DNA of 60,447 nucleotides from an uncultured SAR116 cluster alpha proteobacterium (GTDB lineage: Bacteria > Pseudomonadota > Alphaproteobacteria > Puniceispirillales > Marisalimonadaceae): contig CACJJL010000013.1 of assembly GCA_902593735.1 (NCBI GenBank), forward strand, positions 1 to 60,447, given 5' to 3'. Under the pieces are notes generated by a model, which was not told where the DNA came from, did not search any database, and was given only the letters and a program-made list of their open reading frames with translations. How positions within the stretch are numbered: position 1 is the first letter of the stretch; each line of letters begins with the position of its first letter. Shown here one piece after another: positions 37,266 to 45,506 of the stretch. Both the position numbers and the translations under genes were made by a program.

Positions 37266-38468
37266 ATGAATTTTGAATATTCAAACAAAGTAAAAGATCT
37301 TCAAGATAAACTTACAAATTTTATGAACGAACATGTTTATAAAAATGAAGCTATTTATAAAGAAGAAGTTGAAAAAGGTGGTCGATGGTGTGTACCCAAA
37401 ATTATGGAGGATATGAAGTCTAAAGCAAAAGCACAAGGATTATGGAATTTGTTTCTTCCTGAAAGCGATTTAGGTGCGGGATTAACAAATACCGAATATG
37501 CTCCCTTATGTGAGATTATGGGGCGCTCTCCAATCGGTGCAGAAGTTTTTAATTGTTCTGCTCCAGACACTGGTAATATGGAAGTTCTGGTAAGGTATGG
37601 TACTAAGGAACAGCAAAATCAGTGGTTAACACCACTATTAAATGGCGAAATTCGCTCTGCATTCGCAATGACTGAACCTGACGTTGCATCTTCAGATGCA
37701 TCTAATATACAAGCTAGAATTGATAGAAAAGGTGATGAATATGTAATTAATGCAAGAAAGTGGTGGACTTCAGGTGCAATGGATCCTAGATGCAAAATAA
37801 TGATTTTTATGGGTAAGACTGATCCTAATGCTGACAAGTATAAACAACAATCAATGATCCTAGTTCCTATTGATACACCTGGAGTTAAAGTTTTAAGACA
37901 TTTGCCTGTTTTTGGATATGACCATGCTCCTCATGGTCATGCCGAAGTTGATTTTAAAGATGTAAAAGTACCAGTTAGTAACATTCTCTTGGGAGAAGGT
38001 AGGGGATTTGAAATTGCCCAAGGAAGACTAGGCCCAGGCAGAATTCATCATTGTATGAGACTTATTGGTCAGGCCGAAAGAGCATTAGAATTAATGGTTA
38101 AAAGAGCAAAGTCGCGTGTTGCTTTTGGTAAACCAATTTCTGAACAGGGTGTGGTAATGCATGCTATTGCAGAAAGTAGGGCAGAAATAGAACAAGCTAG
38201 ATTATTGGTGCTTAAAACTGCTCATATGATGGATACAGTTGGGAACAAAATTGCAAGAAAAGAAATTTCAATGATAAAAGTAGTGGCTCCCAATATGGCA
38301 ACTAAAATTATAGATAGAGCAATACAAGTACATGGAGGAGGAGGAGTTTCTTCAGACTTTCCATTATCGTATGCTTATGGTCATGCAAGGACACTAAGAC
38401 TTGCAGATGGCCCAGATGAAGTTCACAGAATGAGCGTTGCAAAATTAGAGATGAGAGATAAAAATTAG
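37266..38468 (+). CDS. acyl-CoA dehydrogenase, ACAD10/11-like (LvaC-like)
   Basis: FAD-dependent dehydrogenase of 400 residues. FAD/substrate motif [16 protein letters not shown], then [10 protein letters not shown], and the C-terminal [20 protein letters not shown] leading to [13 protein letters not shown]. The DGPDEVH motif, with Asp where short-chain enzymes have catalytic Glu, is a hallmark of the ACAD10/11 group. In that group the enzyme acts on 4-phosphoacyl-CoA to eliminate phosphate. It begins behind AGAGGTG, nine bases after the kinase gene. Confidence 0.92.
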   Translation: MNFEYSNKVKDLQDKLTNFMNEHVYKNEAIYKEEVEKGGRWCVPKIMEDMKSKAKAQGLWNLFLPESDLGAGLTNTEYAPLCEIMGRSPIGAEVFNCSAPDTGNMEVLVRYGTKEQQNQWLTPLLNGEIRSAFAMTEPDVASSDASNIQARIDRKGDEYVINARKWWTSGAMDPRCKIMIFMGKTDPNADKYKQQSMILVPIDTPGVKVLRHLPVFGYDHAPHGHAEVDFKDVKVPVSNILLGEGRGFEIAQGRLGPGRIHHCMRLIGQAERALELMVKRAKSRVAFGKPISEQGVVMHAIAESRAEIEQARLLVLKTAHMMDTVGNKIARKEISMIKVVAPNMATKIIDRAIQVHGGGGVSSDFPLSYAYGHARTLRLADGPDEVHRMSVAKLEMRDKN

Positions 38469-38482
38469 GAAATTTCCTAATT
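38463..38482. promoter_or_regulatory. 20-bp perfect palindrome at the acyl-CoA dehydrogenase stop
   Basis: AATTAGGAAA followed directly by its reverse complement gives a perfect 20-bp palindrome. It includes the dehydrogenase stop codon and ends 11 bases before the hotdog-protein ATG. It could be an operator or an RNA hairpin that tunes the downstream gene. Confidence 0.4.
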
Positions 38483-38493
38483 CTAAAGATTTC

Positions 38494-39747
38494 ATGAATT
38501 ATCAGAATATAGAAACATTTAGGGGGCTTATCAAACCTAGTGACATTAATCATTTTTGTTTTTTAAAAAGATCTTGTTCTAACAAATTTTTTGAAAGTGC
38601 TACGCAATTTATTAAAGTATGTTTAAAGATAGAAATAGATACTGAAAATCATATAGAAACTGAGTGTTTTGAATTATTAACCTTTGAACATATGACAGCA
38701 TATGTAAGATCAGATGTAATTTTAGAAGCAAAAGATAAATTAAAAGTTACTCACAATTTATATTTATCAAATTCTATTGATAGTAAAGATGACAAAATTT
38801 TATCAAAACAAAATTTAATCTTAATAAGTCAAAATATACATCAATCTATGAAAATTGAAATAAACAAATCAAGTGGTATTTACTCTGCTTTCAAAGATAT
38901 AGTTAGAATAGAAGATTGTGACGAAATGTCTCACATGAACGTACAATATTACTTTGGAAAACACTCAGATGCAATTAAATGTCTTTTTAATAAAATCGAC
39001 AGCTTCACTGAAGAAAAAATTAATTATAAAATTTTGACTGAAAGATGTATTTTTAGCCGAGAAGTTCATTTAAATTCTGTCTTAGAGATAGTTTTTAAGG
39101 TAAAACATGCTGAAAATAATAAACTTTTATTGTTAAGTAAAGTTTATAGCATAGACCACAAAATTGTTTCAGCTTACTTCGAAACTTCTATTTCTTTTGA
39201 TATTAACAAAGAAATAAATAAAATAATTTTAGATTTGTTTTCTTCAAATTGTTCTACGTTTTTAAATGAATTAGAATTTTTAAATCTAAGACCATTAAGT
39301 GAAAACAGACCACCGAAATATTATTCTCCAAATGCTTTTATAAGTTGTAAAAAAGCAGTTAATACATGGGACTTAGATCATCAATCTATGGGATCAAGTC
39401 AATTTAAAATAAATTGTGTTTCTGATGCCGCTACTCACTTGTTTACGTATTGTGGAGCTGATTTTATTTGGCGAAATAAGTATGATATTGGATCTGCCGC
39501 TTTAGATTATTCTGTAAGATACTTTAAAGAAGCACAATTAGGAATGGCAGTTACTACTTACACAAATTTTACAAAGATAAGCAATAAAACATTAAAATTT
39601 ATTCATCACATGGTAGAAGACAGTACTGGCGATGTTATTATGGATATTGAAATTGTTGCAGTTTTATTTGACTTAAAAAAAAGAAAATCAGTTGTAGTTC
39701 CAGAAGAATTTAGATTAAAGGCCTCAAAATTATTGTTAGACAACTAA
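38494..39747 (+). CDS. three-domain hotdog-fold protein, thioesterase-like
   Basis: Protein of 417 residues that I can only place by fold pattern. The middle part (about 130-255) has the 4HBT-type opening EDCDEMSHMNVQYYFGKH with Asp143 and His147; the C-terminal part (about 285-405) has TWDLDHQSMGSSQF and FKEAQLGMAVTTYTNF, again 4HBT-like; the N-terminal part (1-115) shows the same helix-sheet spacing but a degenerate motif. It lies 25 bases after the ACAD10/11-like gene and may hydrolyse or bind an acyl-CoA of that pathway. Substrate unknown. Confidence 0.6.
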   Translation: MNYQNIETFRGLIKPSDINHFCFLKRSCSNKFFESATQFIKVCLKIEIDTENHIETECFELLTFEHMTAYVRSDVILEAKDKLKVTHNLYLSNSIDSKDDKILSKQNLILISQNIHQSMKIEINKSSGIYSAFKDIVRIEDCDEMSHMNVQYYFGKHSDAIKCLFNKIDSFTEEKINYKILTERCIFSREVHLNSVLEIVFKVKHAENNKLLLLSKVYSIDHKIVSAYFETSISFDINKEINKIILDLFSSNCSTFLNELEFLNLRPLSENRPPKYYSPNAFISCKKAVNTWDLDHQSMGSSQFKINCVSDAATHLFTYCGADFIWRNKYDIGSAALDYSVRYFKEAQLGMAVTTYTNFTKISNKTLKFIHHMVEDSTGDVIMDIEIVAVLFDLKKRKSVVVPEEFRLKASKLLLDN

Positions 39748-40862
39748 ATTGAACTTAATAACTTAAATCTATCCCTATGATAATCCGCATCACCCATTAA
39801 GTGATCAATCATTATCAGTCTCTTAGCATAATGCGCAACGGAATATTCCCATGTCATCGCAATACCACCATGAAGTTGTATTGACTCTTCAGCAATCAGT
39901 TTACCTACTCTTCCAACTAAATTTTTAGCAGCAGAAACATTTTTATCACGTGTTGTAGAATTTGATTCGAAAGTTGAGGATGCCAGCATTACTGCAGATC
40001 TAACTTGTTCAATTTCAAGCATCATATCTACCATTCTATGCTGTATACTCTGGAAAGCTCCAATTGATTTACCAAATTGTTTTCTAGTTTTTAAATAATC
40101 AAGTGTTAAATCAAAACATACCTGCATTATTCCAACAGCTTCAGCTGAAAGAGCAAGTGCACCTGCAGAATTGGTTTTGATAATACATTCAAGAGCTTGA
40201 TTATCTTTACATAGTAATTCACCATTAATATTTTCAAAACTCATTTCAGTTGATCTATAACCGTCAATTGTATTATAGGGCCTATTATTAATAAAATTAT
40301 TATCAACTAAAAATAAACCAATACCTTTTTTGTCATTAACTTTACCCTCTATTCTAGCTGAAATTATAACTTTATCTGCAGAATCACCATTAATAACAAA
40401 AGATTTACTACCATTTAATTTCCATGTTTCTTTTTCAAGTTTGGCTTTGGTTTCTATAAAATGGTCCTCATATCTATTGTTCATTTCCATGTGGGCAAAT
40501 GACATTAATAATTTTCCCGCAATAATTTGATTAATTAAATCAGTTTTGGGATTATTTAGAGAAGACAAAATAGTACTTGATAATAAACCAGAAGATAAGA
40601 AAGGTTCAATGCATAATGATTTTCCTATCAATTCAAATATTATGCAGATATCTTCGCCAGAGCCTCCAAGACCTCCGAAGGCTGGTGATACCAAACCACT
40701 GATAACACCTAAATTTGAACTTTCCTTCCAAAATTCTTTGGAAAATCCATCAGTCATTTTGAGGTATTCACCTCGTTTTTTGATATCTTTATAATTATTT
40801 TCAAAAAAACGACCAACAGTTTCCTGAAGCATCTTTCTTTCTTCAGATAATGAAAAATCCAT
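39744..40862 (-). CDS. acyl-CoA dehydrogenase (FadE-like, 372 aa)
   Basis: Acyl-CoA dehydrogenase-fold protein of 372 residues. The N-terminal MDFSLSEERKMLQETVGRFF is typical; SFAHMEMNNRYE replaces the usual FAD-contact motif of full-activity enzymes, and the C-terminus IQLHGGIAMTWEYSVAHYAKR lacks the YEGT-type Glu. Such divergent subunits often pair with a second dehydrogenase as a heterotetramer, and one lies eight bases upstream. Its end overlaps the hotdog gene by four bases tail to tail. Confidence 0.88.
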   Translation of the reverse strand: MDFSLSEERKMLQETVGRFFENNYKDIKKRGEYLKMTDGFSKEFWKESSNLGVISGLVSPAFGGLGGSGEDICIIFELIGKSLCIEPFLSSGLLSSTILSSLNNPKTDLINQIIAGKLLMSFAHMEMNNRYEDHFIETKAKLEKETWKLNGSKSFVINGDSADKVIISARIEGKVNDKKGIGLFLVDNNFINNRPYNTIDGYRSTEMSFENINGELLCKDNQALECIIKTNSAGALALSAEAVGIMQVCFDLTLDYLKTRKQFGKSIGAFQSIQHRMVDMMLEIEQVRSAVMLASSTFESNSTTRDKNVSAAKNLVGRVGKLIAEESIQLHGGIAMTWEYSVAHYAKRLIMIDHLMGDADYHRDRFKLLSSI

Positions 40863-40870
40863 TTTATTTC

Positions 40871-42067
40871 CTATAAACCAAAAGATGCTTTTGCGACTAT
40901 ATTTTTTTGGATTTCATTAGATCCACCATAAATAGAAATTTTTCTCATATTGAAATATTGCTTTGCAATTGGGCCAGCATATTCTGGTCCTATTGGCATC
41001 TCATTCCAACCTTCGTCAAACTGTTCAGGTAAATATGGTAATGCTTGTGGTCCAAGAGCTTTTCTAAGTAATTCGGTAGTTTTTTGTCTTACAAGTGTTC
41101 CTTTAATCTTCAGTAAAGAACTTTCCATTCCCGGGGCTTTTCCTTCGGCTGCTGCACTAACTGTTCTTAAATTAAAAATTTCCATAGCTAACAGGTCTAT
41201 TTCTAATTCAGCAACTTCTGAGGAAAAAATTGGATCATCAATTAGGGGCTTTCCATTTTTCATTGAATTCCTTGATACCATTTTTAAATGATTTAAGGCT
41301 GACTTTGAATTGGGTACGCCAGCTATTCCAGTTCTTTCAAAAGTTAGTAAATATTTTGCATAGGTCCAACCCTCATTCTCTTTTCCAACAAGATTTTTCT
41401 TTGGAACTCTAACATCAGTGAACCAAACTTCATTAACCTCATGTTCTCCATCTAGTGTTATAATAGGTTTAACTTCTACACCTGGAGATTTCATGTCAAT
41501 AAGTAGAAAAGAAATTCCTAATTGTGGTTTAACATTCAGGTCAGTTTTCACAAGGCAAAAAATCATGTCGGCATGGTGACCTAAAGTTGTCCAAGTTTTT
41601 TGACCATTAACTAAATAATGATCACCTTTATCTATAGCTGTGGTTTTAAGGCTTGCAAGATCTGAGCCTGCTCCTGGTTCTGAATATCCTTGAGCCCACC
41701 AATCCTCATTATTCAAAATCCTAGGTAGATAATAATTTTTTTGTTCTTCGGATCCAAATTCGATTAAAACAGGACCTAACATATTAACTCCAAATGGGAC
41801 AATCCTAGGAGCTGATGCTTTTACTATTTCTTCTTCGAATATATGTTTTTCGATGGCGTTCCAACCAGTACCGCCATATTCTTCTGGCCAATGCCAAGCT
41901 AACCAGCCCTTTTTACTCAAATTATTCATAAATAATTCATAATCTTCTTTAGTTAGTCTTTGGTATTTTTTTACTTTTTCTTTCAAGTAATGTGGAAGTG
42001 TTGCTTTAAGCCATTCTCGAACCTCAATTCGAAAATTTTCATCTTTTTCAGAATATTCAAAATTCAT
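40871..42067 (-). CDS. acyl-CoA dehydrogenase (FadE-like, 398 aa)
   Basis: Acyl-CoA dehydrogenase of 398 residues with FAD-binding motif QGYSEPGAGSDLASLKT and KTWTTLGHHADM, and C-terminal RKISIYGGSNEIQKNI. The GGSNEIQ ending is common in FadE proteins whose base lies elsewhere in the chain. It is first in the two-gene operon with the shorter dehydrogenase, and probably forms the FAD-binding subunit of a heteromer, as in steroid and branched-chain acid degradation. Divergent from the CoA-transferase genes. Confidence 0.9.
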   Translation of the reverse strand: MNFEYSEKDENFRIEVREWLKATLPHYLKEKVKKYQRLTKEDYELFMNNLSKKGWLAWHWPEEYGGTGWNAIEKHIFEEEIVKASAPRIVPFGVNMLGPVLIEFGSEEQKNYYLPRILNNEDWWAQGYSEPGAGSDLASLKTTAIDKGDHYLVNGQKTWTTLGHHADMIFCLVKTDLNVKPQLGISFLLIDMKSPGVEVKPIITLDGEHEVNEVWFTDVRVPKKNLVGKENEGWTYAKYLLTFERTGIAGVPNSKSALNHLKMVSRNSMKNGKPLIDDPIFSSEVAELEIDLLAMEIFNLRTVSAAAEGKAPGMESSLLKIKGTLVRQKTTELLRKALGPQALPYLPEQFDEGWNEMPIGPEYAGPIAKQYFNMRKISIYGGSNEIQKNIVAKASFGL

Positions 42068-42079
42068 TATTTATTACCA

Positions 42080-42144
42080 TTCAGTTTAATTCAGTTTTAG
42101 TGTATAAGTTAGTTATATCATTCAACAATAGAAATTCAACAATA
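42080..42144. repeat. two pairs of short direct repeats in a divergent promoter region
   Basis: ATTCAGTTT occurs twice in tandem with a 10-base period from 42080, and ATTCAACAATA occurs at 42120 and 42134 with a 14-base period. Both pairs lie in the 89-base space between the divergent acyl-CoA dehydrogenase and CoA-transferase genes. They could be regulator sites; no function is shown. Confidence 0.4.
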
Positions 42145-42156
42145 TGAAAGGTTAGA

Positions 42157-42870
42157 ATGCAAATCAACAAAATAAAGAAAGATATGCACGAAATTTTGTA
42201 TGATGTTTTTGACGGTGCAACAATTATGGTTGGTGGCTTTGGTGAAGCAGGTAGTCCAATTGAATTGTTACATGGTTTAATTGATAAAGGCACCAGAGAT
42301 TTAACAATTATTGCTAATAACTCAGGAAATGGAAGAGTGGGTCTTGGAGCGTTAATTGGTCAAAAACAAGTTAAAAAAGTCATTTGTTCTTTTGCAAGAT
42401 CTGCCAAAGGAGTTACTTTCCCAGAATTGTATAATAAAGGTGAAATAGAGTTAGAAGTTGTTCCACAAGGGACATTGGCGGAGAGAATTAGAGCAGCTGG
42501 GTCAGGTATACCCGGATTTTATACTGCTACTGGAGTTGGCACTCCTTTAGCTGAAGGTAAAGAAGAAAAAATTTTTAATGGTAAAAAATATATTCTTGAA
42601 GAAGCTTTAAAAGCAGATTTTGCTTTTATTAAAGCAGAAACAGCCGATAGATATGGTAACCTCACATACAATAAAACTGCTCGGAATTTTAATCCCATAA
42701 TGTGTATGGCAGCAGATAAATCATTAGTTCAAGTGAAAAATATTTTAGAACCAAGCGAAATAAATCCTGAACATGTCATTACACCAGGTATTTTTGTTCA
42801 AAGACTTATTAATATTGAAAATCCTATTATTGAAACAAATGCTATTGAAGAAGGGATGATATATCCATGA
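42157..42870 (+). CDS. 3-oxoacid CoA-transferase subunit A
   Basis: Alpha subunit of a family I CoA-transferase, 237 residues. The N-terminal GATIMVGGFGEAGSPIELL is the conserved CoA-binding glycine region, and the family pattern ADFAFIKAETADRYGNL is clear. With subunit B it moves CoA between succinyl-CoA or acetyl-CoA and a 3-oxo acid. It overlaps subunit B by four bases (ATGA). Confidence 0.93.
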   Translation: MQINKIKKDMHEILYDVFDGATIMVGGFGEAGSPIELLHGLIDKGTRDLTIIANNSGNGRVGLGALIGQKQVKKVICSFARSAKGVTFPELYNKGEIELEVVPQGTLAERIRAAGSGIPGFYTATGVGTPLAEGKEEKIFNGKKYILEEALKADFAFIKAETADRYGNLTYNKTARNFNPIMCMAADKSLVQVKNILEPSEINPEHVITPGIFVQRLINIENPIIETNAIEEGMIYP

Positions 42871-43523
42871 CAAAAATAAATACAAATGATTTAATTAGGG
42901 GATGGGACAGAAATAAAATTGCATCGAAAATAGCAAACGATTTGCCTCACTCTTCTTATGTAAATCTTGGCATTGGTATGCCAGAATTAGTATCTCAATA
43001 CATTAAAGAAGATAGAGAAATAATTTATCATTCAGAAAATGGTTTATTAGGAATGGGACCATCACCAAATGAGAACGAAATTGATCTAGACCTCATAAAT
43101 GCTGGTAAAAAACCAGTTACTATTCTTCCAGGAGGGAGTTTTTGTCATCATGCCGACAGCTTTTCTATGATAAGAGGTGGGCATATTGATTACTGTGTAC
43201 TTGGGGCTATGGAAATTTCTGTTACAGGAGATCTTGCAAATTGGTCAACTGGTAAAGGGATACCAGCAGTAGGTGGGGCTATGGATTTAGTTGCAGGAGC
43301 TAAAAACGTGTTTGTAATGACACAGCATTTGACAAAAGAAGGAAGGCCTAAACTGGTTCAAAAGTGTACTTTACCACTTACAGGAGCAGGTGTTGTTTCT
43401 AGAATTTATTCAGATTATGCAGTACTAGATATTACAGATGACGGTTTTAAAGTAATTCAGTTAAATGAAGATATAACAATTGAATATCTTCAAAGTGTTA
43501 CGGATGGGAATATATATCAGTGA
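42867..43523 (+). CDS. 3-oxoacid CoA-transferase subunit B
   Basis: Beta subunit, 218 residues, carrying the catalytic Glu57 in the SENG motif (IIYHSENGLLGMGPSP). LGIGMPELVS and the GGHIDYCVLGAMEIS segment are family hallmarks. Together with subunit A it would activate acetoacetate, 3-oxoadipate or another 3-oxo acid; the substrate is not settled by sequence. Its stop lies one base from the opposing RraA-like gene. Confidence 0.93.
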   Translation: MTKINTNDLIRGWDRNKIASKIANDLPHSSYVNLGIGMPELVSQYIKEDREIIYHSENGLLGMGPSPNENEIDLDLINAGKKPVTILPGGSFCHHADSFSMIRGGHIDYCVLGAMEISVTGDLANWSTGKGIPAVGGAMDLVAGAKNVFVMTQHLTKEGRPKLVQKCTLPLTGAGVVSRIYSDYAVLDITDDGFKVIQLNEDITIEYLQSVTDGNIYQ

Positions 43524-43524
43524 T

Positions 43525-44229
43525 CTAATCCTCATATATAACCTGATCACTGTTGATATAATTAAGAGCTTTTTGAGAAATTTTTAGCCCATTTTTTACC
43601 TTCTCATCCATGGCATTTTCTAAATCAATAATTCTATCTAACTTTACTATAACTTCGTCAATTTTGTTAAACGGAACTACAGTAACTCCATCAGCGTCAG
43701 CCACAATTATATCTCCTGAGTGAATGGTTTTACCACCTATTTCAGTTGGATATCCAATTTTTGCTGGACCACTATTATATGGAGAATTTGGATTTAAACC
43801 TGTACAAAAGCAACTAAGTCCACTTTCTATAATACCCTGTAAGTCTCTCATGGGACCATCGGTTACAAGACCTATTCCTCCATTATTTTTAATCATTCCT
43901 GCAATCCTGTCGCCAACTGCTGCGGTGCCTTGAAAACCACTAACACCATTTACAACAATGTCTCCCGGTTGTATTTCACTTAGTGCAATTGACATTCCAA
44001 GTACATCTGCTGCTCCAGAAAAAACTGTTAAGGCAGGTCCAACAATATGCTTAACTTTTTTACCTGGAACAGGAAGAGGTTTAATATTTGTATCAAGAGC
44101 TGCATAACCGTTCAAAGCATCGCAAATAAATCCTGTTGGAATATTTTTAAAATTTGCAAGTTGTTTAATTGAAGGTCTATTTCTACTAGATGATTTTTTT
44201 ATTTGTATTAGGGGTGGATTTTCTATCAT
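43525..44229 (-). CDS. RraA family protein (HMG/oxaloacetate-type aldolase)
   Basis: RraA/MenG-like fold of 234 residues with GFICDALNGYAAL near the N-terminus, GDIVVNGVSGF, the catalytic region LVTDGPMRDLQGI (Arg-Asp pair), and the C-terminal VADADGVTVVPFNK. Relatives are 4-hydroxy-4-methyl-2-oxoglutarate aldolases, oxaloacetate decarboxylases and RNase E inhibitors; the intact Arg-Asp site supports an aldolase or decarboxylase. Divergent from the hydroxy-acid oxidase. Confidence 0.87.
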   Translation of the reverse strand: MIENPPLIQIKKSSSRNRPSIKQLANFKNIPTGFICDALNGYAALDTNIKPLPVPGKKVKHIVGPALTVFSGAADVLGMSIALSEIQPGDIVVNGVSGFQGTAAVGDRIAGMIKNNGGIGLVTDGPMRDLQGIIESGLSCFCTGLNPNSPYNSGPAKIGYPTEIGGKTIHSGDIIVADADGVTVVPFNKIDEVIVKLDRIIDLENAMDEKVKNGLKISQKALNYINSDQVIYED

Positions 44230-44303
44230 TTTTTTCTCAATAATCTATTTATTTAATTAATAATTCATTCATAACATGTTAAATTAAAAACACTAATAAT
44301 TTT

Positions 44304-45506
44304 ATGGAGTACATTTTGTCTAGTTTGGTTGATAAATTCCCAAGAGTTTCTGACATGGTAAATTTAGCAAAAAGAAGAATTCCTTATTTTGCTTCAGAAT
44401 ACCTGTTTGCAGGAACTGGTTATGATGAAGCTCTTGAAAACAATAGAAAAGTATTAAATAAAATTTTTTTAGTTCCTAAATACTTAAAAGGCACGGTTGA
44501 TCCAGATTTAAAAACAAAATTATTTGATTATGAATATGATGCGCCATTTGGCATGGCTCCTGTTGGAATGACAAGCCTTATGTGGCCTGGTGCAGAAGTG
44601 TCACTTGCAAAAATGTCTGTTAAAAACAACATCCCCTTTTCATTGTCAACTGTTGCATGTGCATCTGTAGAAATGGTTGGAAAACATTTAAAAGGTACAG
44701 GCTGGTTTCAATTATATCCACCAGCAGATAAAGCTATTAGAAACGATTTATTAAAAAGAGCAAAAAATTCAGGATTTAAGACACTAATTATCACTGCAGA
44801 TATCCCTGCTTCAAGTAGACGAGAAAGACTTAGAATGGCAGGTGTCTCTGTCCCTCCCAAAACTAATCTAAGAACATTTTTTCAAGCTGCAATTTGTCCT
44901 TCATGGTCTATAAATACACTTATAAATGGAATTCCTAAATTTGGAACAATGGATCAATATAGTGACGGCACTTGGCATGGTAACGCTAAATCTAAAGCTG
45001 GTTTTGCTGGAAGTCAAATGCAACGATATTTAGACTGGGATTATCTTAAAGAAGTTCGTGATATCTGGAATGGTCCAATTATTTTAAAAGGCTTAATGCA
45101 TGTAGACGATGCAATCAAAGCTTCAAAGATTGTAGATGCAATTTATTTATCTAATCATGGTGGTCGTCAAATTGATATTGCCCCAAGCCCTCTTCAAATT
45201 TTGCCAGAAACTCGAAAAAAATTAGGACCAAAATTTCCTATTATTATTGATTCAGGCTTTTACTCAGGCCAAGATATTTGCAAGGGATTAATGCTTGGAG
45301 CAGATTTTGTAATGACAGGAAGACCATTTATCATTGGACTTGCCGCTTTAGGGGATAAAGGAGCAAATCATGTGCATGATATTTTGAAAGATGAACTTGC
45401 AAATGTTATGGAACAAGTATGCGCTAAAAATATTGAAGAATTGAAATCTGAAGATGTGGTTTTAGAAGATGATTTTACCTTAAATAATTTTAAATTATCA
45501 TCATAA
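44304..45506 (+). CDS. alpha-hydroxy-acid oxidase / FMN-dependent L-lactate dehydrogenase family
   Basis: FMN-dependent TIM-barrel enzyme of 400 residues. The catalytic His is in LSNHGGRQIDIAP, with Lys in IILKGLMH and the Arg-containing loop LGADFVMTGRPF. It oxidises an L-2-hydroxy acid such as lactate, mandelate or glycolate. The segment TADIPASSRRERLRMAG replaces the more usual TVDTPVLGRRERD. A nearby TTG at 44316 is an alternative start. Its end overlaps the TPP-enzyme gene by six bases. Confidence 0.88.
   Translation: MEYILSSLVDKFPRVSDMVNLAKRRIPYFASEYLFAGTGYDEALENNRKVLNKIFLVPKYLKGTVDPDLKTKLFDYEYDAPFGMAPVGMTSLMWPGAEVSLAKMSVKNNIPFSLSTVACASVEMVGKHLKGTGWFQLYPPADKAIRNDLLKRAKNSGFKTLIITADIPASSRRERLRMAGVSVPPKTNLRTFFQAAICPSWSINTLINGIPKFGTMDQYSDGTWHGNAKSKAGFAGSQMQRYLDWDYLKEVRDIWNGPIILKGLMHVDDAIKASKIVDAIYLSNHGGRQIDIAPSPLQILPETRKKLGPKFPIIIDSGFYSGQDICKGLMLGADFVMTGRPFIIGLAALGDKGANHVHDILKDELANVMEQVCAKNIEELKSEDVVLEDDFTLNNFKLSS

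Noticed and set aside
44272-44281. TAACATGTTA palindrome between RraA-like and hydroxy-acid oxidase genes.
   Set aside because: Ten bases with a single GC pair is too weak to call an operator, though it resembles part of the Zur half-site.
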